NCBI GenBank assembly: GCA_964454645.1 | Contig: CAYVTM010000001.1 | Span: 1 to 64,000, forward strand | DNA from: CAYVTM01 sp964454645 | GTDB taxonomy: Bacteria; Bacteroidota; Bacteroidia; Sphingobacteriales; Sphingobacteriaceae | DNA: 64,000 nucleotides | Direction: 5' to 3' | Shown here: positions 1 through 9,300 of the stretch, piece after piece | How positions within the stretch are numbered: the stretch's first letter is position 1 | Layout: every line of letters starts with the position of its first letter | Position numbers and translations under genes: made by a program | The notes under the pieces: generated by a model | What the model was told of the DNA's origin: nothing | Seen by the model: only the letters and a program-made list of their open reading frames with translations | Databases searched by the model: none

Positions 1-20
1 TCGTTGCCCCCTTTTTATTC

Positions 21-53
21 AGGCCTTGAAATTTGTTTTCAAGGCCTTTTTTT
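21..53 (+). terminator. intrinsic terminator of an off-window gene
   Basis: Complementary 11-base arms (AGGCCTTGAAA and its reverse complement) enclose a five-base loop and run straight into seven T residues. This is the form of a rho-independent terminator reading left to right; the gene it ends lies beyond the left edge. Confidence 0.75.
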
Positions 54-119
54 ACTTCCTCCTCCTTCATTTACCATCCATTTAATTTAAATATTTTCAA
101 ATGCTTATACTTTCTTTCC

Positions 120-127
120 TATATTTG
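120..127 (+). promoter_or_regulatory. Bacteroidota -7 box TATATTTG before the desaturase gene
   Basis: TATATTTG matches the Bacteroidota -7 consensus TAnnTTTG. It ends only three bases before the ATG at 131, so transcription from it would begin at or just inside that codon. Either the mRNA is leaderless or translation starts at the in-frame ATG at 164. No good TTTG is visible at the -33 distance (only TTTTC), so this is a sequence match only. Confidence 0.4.
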
Positions 128-130
128 TGA

Positions 131-1111
131 ATGAGATTTTTTGAAGATAAAAGAAAAGAAGTAATGAAACATATTGAGCAGTTTATGCTGACCAATATGT
201 TTAACTATTTGAAGCCTGTAGAAGAAAACTGGCAACCTGCCGACTTCTTACCCGTAGCAAATACTCCCGAATTTTTTGAGCAGATTAAAGAAATACAAGC
301 TTCAGCACGCGAACTGCCTTACGATTTAGTAGCCGTGCTTATCGGAGATACAATTACCGAAGAAGCTTTACCTACATACGAATCATGGCTCTCAATGGTT
401 GAAGGGGTTTCCAAAGATGAGGAAGGAGGCTGGATGAAATGGCTTAGACATTGGACCGCAGAAGAGAATCGTCACGGTGATTTGTTAAATAAGTATTTGT
501 ATTTATCCGGACGTGTGGATATGCGTCAATTGGAAATTTCTACACAATATCTTATTGCCGATGGGTTTGATATCGGTACCGACCGCGATCCCTATCGTAA
601 TTTTATTTATACGTCATTCCAGGAAATGGCAACCAATATTTCGCATCGTCGCGTAGCCTCTTTATCAAAATCGAGTGGTGATAATCTGTTGGCGAAAATG
701 TGCGGTGTTGTTGCATCCGATGAAGCGCGTCACGCAAAAGCTTATAAAGCATTTATTTCCGAAATTATCAAGGTAGATGCAAGTGAAGTGATGATCGCTT
801 TCGAAGATATGATGCGTAAAAAAATTGTCATGCCTGCCCACTTATTACGTGAAGCGGGTGTTAATATGGGTGTTACTTTTGATCACTTCTCAAACGCTGC
901 ACAACGCCTGGGCGTTTATACTGCAATCGATTATGTTGATATCCTGCGTGAACTATTAGTAGAATGGAATATCGAAAGTTTAAAAGGACTAAATGAAGCC
1001 GGTGAACGTGCCCGGGATTACGTGATGAAACTTCCGGATCGTTTAATTCGTATTGCAGAACGTATGAAAACTCCCGAACTGGAATATAAGTTCAGCTGGA
1101 TACATATCTGA
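131..1111 (+). CDS. acyl-ACP (stearoyl-type) desaturase, di-iron
   Basis: This 326-residue soluble protein belongs to the plant-type acyl-ACP desaturase family, which uses a di-iron centre, O2 and ferredoxin to put a cis double bond into acyl chains held on acyl carrier protein. All iron ligands of the family are visible: Glu78 in TEEALPTY, Glu112 and His115 in EENRHG, Glu165 in QEMAT, and Glu198 and His201 in DEARH. The N-terminal stretch with LKPVEENWQPADFLP also matches the family. The start at 131 keeps the RKEVMKHIE segment seen in relatives; the ATG at 164 is the alternative if the promoter box at 120-127 is real. It stands alone, ended by a hairpin terminator. The likely role is unsaturated fatty acid supply for membrane lipids. 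Confidence 0.93.
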   Translation: MRFFEDKRKEVMKHIEQFMLTNMFNYLKPVEENWQPADFLPVANTPEFFEQIKEIQASARELPYDLVAVLIGDTITEEALPTYESWLSMVEGVSKDEEGGWMKWLRHWTAEENRHGDLLNKYLYLSGRVDMRQLEISTQYLIADGFDIGTDRDPYRNFIYTSFQEMATNISHRRVASLSKSSGDNLLAKMCGVVASDEARHAKAYKAFISEIIKVDASEVMIAFEDMMRKKIVMPAHLLREAGVNMGVTFDHFSNAAQRLGVYTAIDYVDILRELLVEWNIESLKGLNEAGERARDYVMKLPDRLIRIAERMKTPELEYKFSWIHI

Positions 1112-1134
1112 TTTCTTTAAAATATTTACCCACT

Positions 1135-1180
1135 TAGTTGTACCAAGTTTTCTAAAAACTTAGTACAACTATTTTTCTTT
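1135..1180 (+). terminator. terminator of the desaturase gene
   Basis: Arms TAGTTGTAC and GTACAACTA, extended inward by AAGTTTT pairing with AAAACTT, form a long hairpin that is followed by a run of T residues. It lies 24 bases past the desaturase stop codon. Confidence 0.7.
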
Positions 1181-1307
1181 TTTCAGATGAAGGCTTGACC
1201 AGCACCATCTTTAAATCTTTTTGCAGACTGACTCTATCTGACTTATATTTAGCAATAAATTCAGTACCAGTCGTCCCGGCTTTCTCAGGCTGTTTCTTTA
1301 CCTTTAT
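1152..1307 (-). pseudogene. possible decayed small gene on the minus strand
   Basis: Fifty-one sense codons run to a TAG at 1152-1154 and encode a lysine-rich, protein-like sequence containing TGTEFIAKYKSDRVSLQ. There is no usable start: the frame is closed upstream by a TGA, while an ATG in another frame lies just before it, which would fit a frameshifted remnant. Its last codons overlap the desaturase terminator. I do not recognise a family, and chance openness in AT-rich DNA is possible. Confidence 0.22.
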
Positions 1308-1453
1308 TCATGCACTAATTTATTTAAAATTAGAGGCCGGGAAAAATTAATTACGGAAAAAATATTTCAGTATTTTTGAATTTATACAAAATACACTTTA
1401 GGAGATAACTCTTTAGATAAGTCTGTGTTTATTTTCTGATGCCGGTTTAGCTA

Positions 1454-1786
1454 TTATCTTTTAAAGTTAATTACTTCGTCTATTGATCTAAATACTGGTC
1501 GTCCCTTTGATAAAATTAAATCACGTTCTTTATTTGCTCCGGGGCTTTCAGCCAATAGTAATAATGCCTCACAAGCGTCAATTACGGCTAGTGAAATATC
1601 CATCGTGCATTTATACTTGTCAGTAACATTTGCTTTCTCCAAAACAGGTAATGCGGCATTCATACCTATAATCGGGATATGTCCAAGTTCTAAAAGTCTT
1701 GCTGCTGCAATGTTCATTGCATCAAGATTTAATTGTCTTTGTTCAGTTGTCTTTGCAGAATACGGTCCTGCTACTCCAATTATCAT
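1454..1786 (-). CDS. DUF4406 protein (nucleoside deoxyribosyltransferase-like fold)
   Basis: This 110-residue protein begins MIIGVAGPYSA, the glycine-rich opening strand and loop of the DUF4406 family, a Rossmann-like group related in fold to nucleoside 2-deoxyribosyltransferases. The family hallmark of a central acidic strand (MDISLAVIDACEALLLL) followed by SPGANKERDLILSKG is present, so the domain looks complete. The biochemical activity of the family is not settled and I infer none. It is the first of several small minus-strand genes or fragments in this stretch. A 14-codon open frame beginning MKEFKFVPEND lies just upstream and overlaps its start region; that may be another remnant. Confidence 0.75.
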   Translation of the reverse strand: MIIGVAGPYSAKTTEQRQLNLDAMNIAAARLLELGHIPIIGMNAALPVLEKANVTDKYKCTMDISLAVIDACEALLLLAESPGANKERDLILSKGRPVFRSIDEVINFKR

Positions 1787-1930
1787 TGTCAGTGTATTAA
1801 GTCGTTTTCAGGTACAAATTTAAATTCTTTCATATTAAGGTCTATATGTCACTCGTTGAAATATTGTAATTCATTGTTTGTCAATTGTCAATGTCAAACC
1901 GATTTTTTGCCTTGAAAAGCCTACAACAAT

Positions 1931-2335
1931 TCATTTTTCTTTATTCAGTTCTTCCGCAAATGCAATAATGTGCCCATCGGGGTCTGAAAAGTAACATACT
2001 TTATCTCCCCAATCTCTGTCTACAATCGGACTAATAAGTTTCGCTCCGGTTTTTATTGCATTGTCAAATTCAAGTTGGATGTTTTCGATATAGAAATAAA
2101 GTTCACATCTCGGTATCCCGTTTCCTTCGTCAGGGTGTAATGTTTTGCCAGCAAGAATTTTTGCAATGCCTTTGTTGGGCATCAGTCCTAATTTACAGTT
2201 TTCGGAAAATTTAAATTCGGTCATTCCCGGAACATTCAGGTCGGGAGTTTTTCGGAATATTTTCTGATAAAATTCGCTGCTCACTTGCTGATCGTTCACG
2301 TATAGTATCGTCTCTATAAGTTTTATGTGTTTCAT
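1931..2335 (-). CDS. VOC-family (glyoxalase/bleomycin-resistance fold) protein
   Basis: At 134 residues this has the size and two-module pattern of a single-chain VOC protein: KLIETILYVNDQQVSSEFYQKIF opens the first beta-alpha-beta module, and VCYFSDPDGHIIAFAEE closes the second with the usual DPDGH-E metal-site motif. VOC proteins include glyoxalases, dioxygenases and antibiotic-binding proteins, and the sequence does not tell which applies. The gene sits alone on the minus strand among short genes and fragments. Its start ATG at 2335 is the only sensible one. The domain looks intact, so it may well still function. Confidence 0.8.
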   Translation of the reverse strand: MKHIKLIETILYVNDQQVSSEFYQKIFRKTPDLNVPGMTEFKFSENCKLGLMPNKGIAKILAGKTLHPDEGNGIPRCELYFYIENIQLEFDNAIKTGAKLISPIVDRDWGDKVCYFSDPDGHIIAFAEELNKEK

Positions 2336-2434
2336 TGCTATCTATTGTTATATCCTATAATCGCGGCTTGATGCAGATGGGGATTTCATCAGAACCTCCT
2401 ACGAAGCCTAAAAGCTTAAATTTACAAAAAACTG

Positions 2435-2461
2435 TCAAACGGAGAACTGAACCCCGTTTGA
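2435..2461. repeat. inverted repeat in the linker before the VOC gene
   Basis: TCAAACGG and CCGTTTGA form a perfect 8-base stem around an 11-base loop, with no T run after it. It lies in the non-coding linker between the YdeI fragment and the VOC gene. It may be a recombination or cassette-boundary structure, or simply a chance hairpin. Confidence 0.4.
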
Positions 2462-2495
2462 GCCAAACCGCCAGGCGTATATGTTTCTTTTCTTG

Positions 2496-2741
2496 TCATA
2501 CGGTTCCCCATTTTCCTGTCCGTTTTGCAATGTCTATAAGAAGTTGCCCTTGTTGGGTCATTAATCCTTGCTCTATCATTCTTTCTGCCCGGTCTATGTT
2601 GGGTTTACTCCATTTGCTTTTCCTGGGGTTACGAGGCGTAAAGGTCAAGTAGAAACTTTCAGCGTCTCTTTTTTTACATAAGCTGTCTATCCATCCAAAA
2701 CAAAGTGCTTCTTCTGTGGCATCGTTTAGATTAACACTTTT
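2496..2741 (-). pseudogene. internal fragment of a YdeI/OmpD-associated family protein
   Basis: About 80 codons encode the conserved core of the YdeI (bacteriocin-protection) family: EEALCFGWIDSLCKK, then FTPRNPRKSKWSKPN and AERMIEQGLMT. Family members run to roughly 190 residues with about 30 residues before this core and a C-terminal half after it; both are missing here, and the frame stops right after KRTGKWGTV. No ATG fits: the only in-frame start candidate is the GTG at 2742-2744, which lies inside the preceding fragment. I read it as a relic created by deletion, not a working gene. Confidence 0.7.
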
Positions 2742-2805
2742 CACCTTGCAGTTGTATCAAAATTGCAGTCAGTCGTGAAAGCCTCTTTGTATCGTTGTCA
2801 TTCAT
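2731..2805 (-). pseudogene. N-terminal stub of a YafY-type HTH/WYL regulator
   Basis: From the ATG at 2803-2805 the minus strand reads 24 codons, MNDNDTKRLSRLTAILIQLQ then GEKC and a stop. The RLSRLTAILIQLQ segment is the opening helix of HTH_11/WYL (YafY-like) transcriptional regulators, which normally continue into a winged helix and a WYL ligand domain over about 230-320 residues. Here the frame ends at TAA 2731-2733 exactly where the YdeI core begins in another frame, so the two genes were joined with loss of everything between. The match is short and rests on my recall of the family. Confidence 0.5.
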
Positions 2806-2835
2806 TTCTTTTATCTAACTGTTGAAGTTAGTGTT

Positions 2836-2852
2836 GTTGGCATAATGCCAAC
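2836..2852. repeat. perfect 17-base palindrome GTTGGCA-TAA-TGCCAAC
   Basis: Seven-base perfect arms surround a three-base centre. It lies about 30 bases upstream of the regulator stub start, with GTTAGAT on the minus strand between them. It could be an operator of the lost regulator gene or a recombination-site hairpin; the sequence alone does not decide. Confidence 0.45.
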
Positions 2853-2938
2853 TGGTATATGCATAATCCACCTTATCTATTGCTTAGAGATAAACCTATA
2901 AATCTTCTTTATTCAAATACTATTTTCTATTATTTACT

Positions 2939-3124
2939 TTACGCTATCAGAAATATAATATTAGTTCCCGTTAAATTAAGGGCATCCCCAGTCATTTCAT
3001 CCTCTACATTTTGAGGAGCTTCATGATCTGCCTGTTTATTCCTAAGGGTTGGTAGTCCACTTGTAAGCGATGTCTGTAGATTGGTAAATGGAGTTTGTGT
3101 ATATGATGGAATTCCCCCATTGTT
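2939..3124 (-). pseudogene. C-terminal fragment resembling abortive-infection (HEPN-type) proteins
   Basis: Sixty-one sense codons lead to TAA at 2939-2941 and include SGLPTLRNKQADHE and ALNLTGTNIIFLI. I recall this pattern (a GLPT-RNK-H stretch followed by a hydrophobic helix with LTxTNIxFL) from the C-terminal domain of AbiJ-like/abortive-infection family proteins. The usual HGQG after RNK is degraded here, there is no start codon, and an in-frame stop lies immediately upstream, so this is a relic at most. The assignment comes from memory of the motif, not from a search. Confidence 0.35.
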
Positions 3125-3141
3125 TTAAATACAGATTCCTG

Positions 3142-3188
3142 AAATAAGAAGAGGCTGTCTTGATTTTTGAGACAGCCTCTTCTTATTT
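3142..3188. terminator. perfect 19-base hairpin, probable terminator
   Basis: AAATAAGAAGAGGCTGTCT and its exact reverse complement flank a nine-base loop. The AT-rich ends could act as terminator tails in both directions. It separates the fragment region from the promoter of the large secreted-protein gene. Hairpins of the GAGGCTGTCT type are also met as dispersed intergenic elements in Bacteroidota, so it may be a copy of such a repeat. Confidence 0.65.
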
Positions 3189-3320
3189 CCCGGCAATTTC
3201 CTCAGAAAAAAATATCTTTTTGTGTTACGGTAATCCCTTATCTATCAATACGATTTCTGAATACTTGCTCAGATTTTTTTTGTACTTCTTCATATTAATG
3301 TAATTAATTCCTGTTCCGAC

Positions 3321-3350
3321 TTGTATTGATAGATGCGCTTTCTATATTTG
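3321..3350 (+). promoter_or_regulatory. Bacteroidota promoter for the large T9SS protein
   Basis: TTG at 3321-3323 and TATATTTG at 3343-3350 are 19 bases apart, matching the Bacteroidota sigma factor consensus TTTG/TTG-N19-TAnnTTTG. Transcription would start near 3356, giving a leader of roughly 40 bases before the ATG at 3398. Confidence 0.55.
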
Positions 3351-3397
3351 CGCTTAATTTATAATTAGTCTAAATAAATATTAAATATAATGAGTAT

Positions 3398-6300
3398 ATG
3401 AAAACATCTATCAAGTGGTTGATGCTTAGTGCTTTTCTAAGTATTGCATATTTTAACATGTCATCGGCTAAAGCAGCCTCTGGAAATGATGCCGGCATAA
3501 CCGGTATTATTAATCCGGGAACGCAGTGTCCCGGGTATACCGACATCTATGTTAATCTTAAAAATTTCGGACCGCTGCCGCTGACAGGGCTAACGGTTGA
3601 GTGGATGGTAAACGGGCAAATACAAGCGCCTTATATCTTTTCAGGGAGCCTTGCCACAGACAGCAGCATTCAGTTGGGTATTGGTATATATGATCTGTCG
3701 GGAGGAGTTAACTATACGATTAAAGCCTGGACAGAATCCCCTAATAACCTGACGGATGTAAATCCTCTGAATGACACCTCGTCCATCAGCAATGTACTTA
3801 CCCTGCTTTCGGGTAATTATACGGTGGGAGGAACCGGGGCTAACTTCAGTTCAGTTACTGAACTGGTGACGGCATTGTCGCAAGGTATCTGCGGACCGGT
3901 AAATATTGATCTCGATTCGGCAGCCGGACCTTATTCCAGATTAAGTCTTGGAATTATTCCCGGTGCATCGGATCTGAGTCCGGTGGTTATCAGGGGGAAT
4001 GGCTCTCTAATAGTACATAACGCAGTTTCTGCGTCACGTAGTTATATTATGCTGAATGGCTCTGATTACGTGACAATTGAGGGTTTCCGGATAGAGGTTC
4101 CCGAATCGGCAACTTACGGATATGGCATACAGGTGCTGAAAGGGAATTATAACACGATCAGAAATAACACGGTAAATATCCCCTTCTCTAAGACAACTAA
4201 TGCTTTTATGGGAATCGTGTTTAATGGAACAGCATCAGGAACAACAGCATCAGGAGGAACTTTCAATTATAACAGAGTAGAGAACAATAGAATATCGGGG
4301 GGGTATTATAGTGTACTTATCTACGGTACCACCAACAATCCCTCATCTGCTACAGGTAATATCTTTCGTATGAACAAGATATCAGATACCTATATGTATG
4401 CCTTCACAAGCTATAATACAAACGGTCTTGTGGTAGAGTACAATGAAATTTCCCGTCCTTCGCGAAATGTAAATATTCAAAACGTTTACGGTATCTATAC
4501 CAATACCACCACGTGCAATGCAAGGATTAACGGAAATAAACTGCACAGTTTTTTCCCTGCGGGTTATACCGGCACGTCAGCCGCTTATGCTTTAGCAGCG
4601 AACAGTAATAAAGCTCCTGTCGGCCAGGAAAACATCTGGTCGAATAATGTGGTATATAATATGCACACCAACGGTACTATTTATGGTATTTATAATTCGG
4701 GAAGCGACGGGCAATTGTATTTTTACAACAGCATCAACCTTGATGGTACGCATGGCGGCGCTACGGGGGTATATGGGGTTTATCAAACTTCTGCTGCGTT
4801 AAATCTTACTTTTTATAACAACAGTATAAGTGTATCCCGGTCGGGGGGAACAGGACAGAAACGTGGATTTTATTTCAATGCAGCCGGGAGTACAATCATC
4901 TCGGACTATAATAACATCTATGTTCCGAATGGTGCCGTAGGACAGTTTACCTCAACGGTATATACCACACTGAACGACTGGAGAACCGTACAGAATTTTG
5001 ATACCTATAGTATTTCCGGAGATCCGCAATATAATCATTCACTGAACCTTATTCCTCAGTCGGGATCGCCGCTTATTAATGGAGGTGCCTGGTTGCAGGA
5101 AGTTACCGAAGATATATCGGGTAATTTAAGAACCGCCATGCCCTACATCGGTGCGTATGAATTTAATGGAGATTATTCAGGCCCGGTGATTAGCTATCAT
5201 CCGGTAAAAAATATTTTAAGCGCAGCATCGCCTTATATATTAACCGATGCCGTAACGATTACGGATGCTGCGGGAGTAAGCGGGGAAGCGGATAAAAGCC
5301 CGAGAATCTATTACAAACTAAGCACGCATCTGAATACATTCGGAGATAATACTGCTGCGACCAACGGGTGGAAATATACCGAATCTGCATCTATGCAGTC
5401 ACCTTATACATTTACAGTCGATTTTACAAAGCTTTTTGGAGGTATTCCGGTAACGGGAGCAGAGATTGAGTATTTCTTTGTGGCACAGGACAGCCTTGGT
5501 TTTGTGTCTGCAAGCAAAGCTATCTTCCCCGCTCCCCCTGATTCTATCAATCTTACCGCTACCAGTTTTCCGGTAAACGGTATGCCCGACAAATTCAGGA
5601 TCAGCGAGGCAATATCCGGTACCATGCTGGTTGGAACGGGTTATCCTTATACTTCTCTGAGCTCGGCAGGAGGTGCTTTTCAGCATATCAACGAGAGTTA
5701 TCTTAGTGGAGATATTACGATTGTTGTCAAATCAAACACGACGGAAACAGGAGCTAATGCGCTCAACAAATGGCTGGAAACAGGTGCCGGAAATTATTCG
5801 GTTAAAATTATTCCCGACAGCACGCAGATAGTAAAAACGCTTTCGGGAAGCTATGCCGGCGGACTTATCAGGCTGCAGGGCTTGGATAATTTTTATATAG
5901 ACGGAAGTACTGAGGGAAGCGGAAATTATCTTAAATTCCAAAATACCTACTCATCCGATTTATCGGCAACGCTTCAGCTCATCAGTACAGCTGCCCAGCC
6001 CCTGAGTAAAAATATCCGTATCAGTAACACGACCCTGCTTGCGGGTTCCAAAGAGTCAACTACTTTCAATGCAGCTGTTTATATCGGAGGCGAAGAAATT
6101 AAGCGGGATGCTATGGGCTACGGCTACGGATTCGAGAATATCCGGATAGAAAACAATACAATACAGTTTGCACAGCATGGTATATACGTTACAGGCTCCG
6201 CTGCCGATACTAACAAAAATATATACATTGCGGGCAATACGATCGGATCCGGTATTTCTGCTCAGTCCGTAGGCTATGCGGGTATTTTTATTAACTATAC

Positions 6301-9300
6301 AAAAGGAGCAAAAATTACAGGGAACCATATCAATAATATAAGGACTGATGTAATGTATGTAATGGCTACAAATTATTACACGCCCAAAGGTATTATTGTG
6401 TCTCAGGGAACCGAACATTCGCGTATCAGCAATAATCGTATTTCCGGAGTGCGTTCGGCGGGTATTGTAGGTTTCGGGGCGAGTGGTATAGAGTTCCATT
6501 TTGCAGATAACGATACGCTTGATAATAATATGATATCGGGAATCGGCGATATCGGGAACAATACCAACAACAAAAGCGACCTTATATCAGGTATTCGTAT
6601 TAAGTCTGACGTGGGTACTTTGAAAGTATATTATAACAGTGTTTATCTTTCGGGCAGCACCAATAGTGCAAGTCCGCTTTCGGCTGCATTATATATTGAC
6701 AGTGCTGCTGTTACCGGAGGCCTGGATATCCGGAATAATACTTTCAGCACGGGTTTAGAGCACAAAGAAAATGATTCGGCCAAAACATATACATGGTATT
6801 CTGCAGTACCTGCTGCGGCTTATCTCTCTTTCGACTATAATAATTTTTATGCTTCATCTTCGCAGGGAGTTCTTGCATACGTGTCGGGCGACATAAATAC
6901 ACTTACAGAATTACGAATGCAGAGTCTGGCGAATCAGAACTCAATGAATATTGACCCTTTGCATATATCGGACAGTAATCTTCATGCACAGGGAATGTCT
7001 CTGTACGGGAGAGGCTTGCCGTTGCCGGGTATCCATAAAGATATTGATGGAGAGCTGAGGGATGCAACATCGCCTTGTATCGGAGCCGATGAGTTCCAGC
7101 CTTTGGCAAACGATATTATGCTGGTAAAATTATTACATCCGGGAGAGGTATTGTGCGGGATGTTGATAGATAGTATTGTTGCGGTCGTTCATAATATGGG
7201 GTCTTCGGCACAAAATGCTTTTGGCCTTACAGCCCTGCTCAGCGGGGCGGTTAGCGACAGTATCCATTTTAATTATACAGGTACCCTTGCACCGAACCAG
7301 AGAGATACTATTACTATAGGTTATTATAACAGCACTTCCGGCATGGGTGAATTGATTGTAAACGCTTATCTTTCCTCAGCTTCCGATATGGTTGCTGCGA
7401 ACGATTCTGCTTTTGCAACAGCCCTGATGTACGCGATACCGGATGTGCCTGTAGTGAGCGAAACCGATGTTACTGTATGTAAAGGATCTTCGGTTTCACT
7501 TTCGGCCAGTTCAAACGCATCCATACAATGGTACGATGCGCCGACGGGCGGAGTGCTGCTTTCCGATTCATCAACACTTATGCTGCCTGCGGTATATGCT
7601 CCTGCAACTTATTATGTGCAGGCAGGTACAGATACCAAGCAGAAAGATGAGCTTGGTGCTGATACGGTTGGCTCGGCAAGTTACGGAGGGTATTATACTT
7701 TGTACACGAATTTCCAGCTTGCTTTTTCCGTTAACCGTACCAGCAGTATAGACAGCGTTACGGTTTACGCATACGGGGGAAGTAATGGAACCATTGTGTT
7801 ACGAATACTGAACAGTTCGAATACGGCTGTAATTTATACAAGAAATATTGCGGTAAATGTACCTGCCGGTACTCCGCAACGCTTAAGATTGCCTGTGGAA
7901 TATACGCTGCAACCCGGTAATTACCGGATAGATCTTACCGGTACTTCCACATCAGTACAACTGTACAGGCAAACAGGTGCTGCGGTATTCCCTTATGCTT
8001 CGTCTAATGAGGCTGTGGTTATTACTGCACAGATGGTTAGCAATTTTGCTATGCCCGACTTTTATTATTATTTATATGAATGGTCGATTACTACCGACAG
8101 GCCGGGTTGTGCTTCCTTACGAATACCTGTTACTGTAAAAACAAGTACACCCTCGGGTGCTGCAATAGAGGCGATGCAGCCTTTCAATGGGATAGTACGT
8201 TCGGGTACATCTGCGGAACCTGACGAGGTTTGTGCAGGAGATACCTTAACGTATGCAGTAAGCCCGCCGGATGGATTCGATCTTGCCGATTATGGAATTA
8301 CATGGAACCTGGTTAATGCCTCTGTTCATACGCTTGGCGGGGGAACTCCTTCAGGGCTGGCTGATATGAATGGCAGAGCGTTCAGCTATATCGTATTGCC
8401 CGCCGACAGAGATAGTGTGTTGGTGTTCAAAGCTTCTGTTCATGATATAAGTACGGGATGCGATTCGGAGATTGTTCGTTATGTGAAGGTATCGGGTATT
8501 GTTACGTTCTCATTGGGTGCAGATGTTACCATTTGTTCAGGTAGCACAGTACTGTTGCAACCTTCTGCTCAGGGAGTATCGTATCTGTGGTCAACAGGGG
8601 ATACTACCCGAACATTACAAGCGAATACGGAAGGCCGGTATATATTGGCGGTATTCAATGCTTCCGGCTGTGCCTCGTATGATACGATACTTGTCCATAT
8701 TGCCGGTATTCCTTTGGTAAGCTTAGGTGCTGATACACTTCTTTGCGCCGGGTCAGTAATTACCCTCGATGCAGGCAATTCCGCTACTTCCTACCTATGG
8801 TCAACCGGTGATACCACACAGTATCTATCCGTAACAACAGACGGTTCATACTCGGTAGCCGTAACCAACTCTTTGGGGTGCCATGCATCGGATACGATCC
8901 GGGTAACTTTTGAATCGCTGGTGATAAACCTGGGGGAAGATAAAGAAGTATGTGCAAATGAAACGCTTGTACTGGATGCGGCTAATCCGGGTGCATCCTA
9001 TTTATGGAACACGGGCGCTGTTTCACAAACCATCAGTATTACCGAGGCAGGAACATATAGTGTTATCGTTACTTCCGCAAGGGGTTGTATTGTTACTGAT
9101 TCTGTTACAATTCAACACAAAGCAATTCCTGATGCTATATTTACTGCCTTTGTTATTGATAGCTCTGAAGTGCAGCGGGTACAGTTTAATGTCAATGTAA
9201 AACCATCGCAAATCTATTCATGGAACTTTGGAGATCCTTCAAGCCCGTCTAATACGTCGCAACTGCCAAACCCTGTACACGTGTTCACGGCAGCCGGAAC

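Larger units (their letters stand above)
1112..1453. other. intergenic stretch with a terminator and a possible dead reading frame
   Basis: The 342 bases between the desaturase gene and the DUF4406 gene hold the desaturase terminator (1135-1180) and a 51-codon open stretch on the minus strand (1152-1307). I see no RNA gene or clear promoter in the remaining AT-rich part from 1308 to 1453. Confidence 0.5.
2806..3397. other. gene-poor stretch holding a fragment, a palindrome, a terminator and a promoter
   Basis: Between the regulator stub and the large secreted-protein gene there is no intact gene. The stretch holds a 17-base palindrome (2836-2852), a 61-codon fragment resembling the end of abortive-infection proteins (2939-3124), a long perfect hairpin (3142-3188) and a promoter-like pair of boxes (3321-3350). 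I see nothing further in 2853-2938 or 3189-3320. Confidence 0.5.

Noticed and set aside
2836..2852. Palindrome as a full integron attC site
   Set aside because: The arms GTTGGCA and TGCCAAC do not fit the GTTRRRY/RYYYAAC core, and no integrase gene is in the window.
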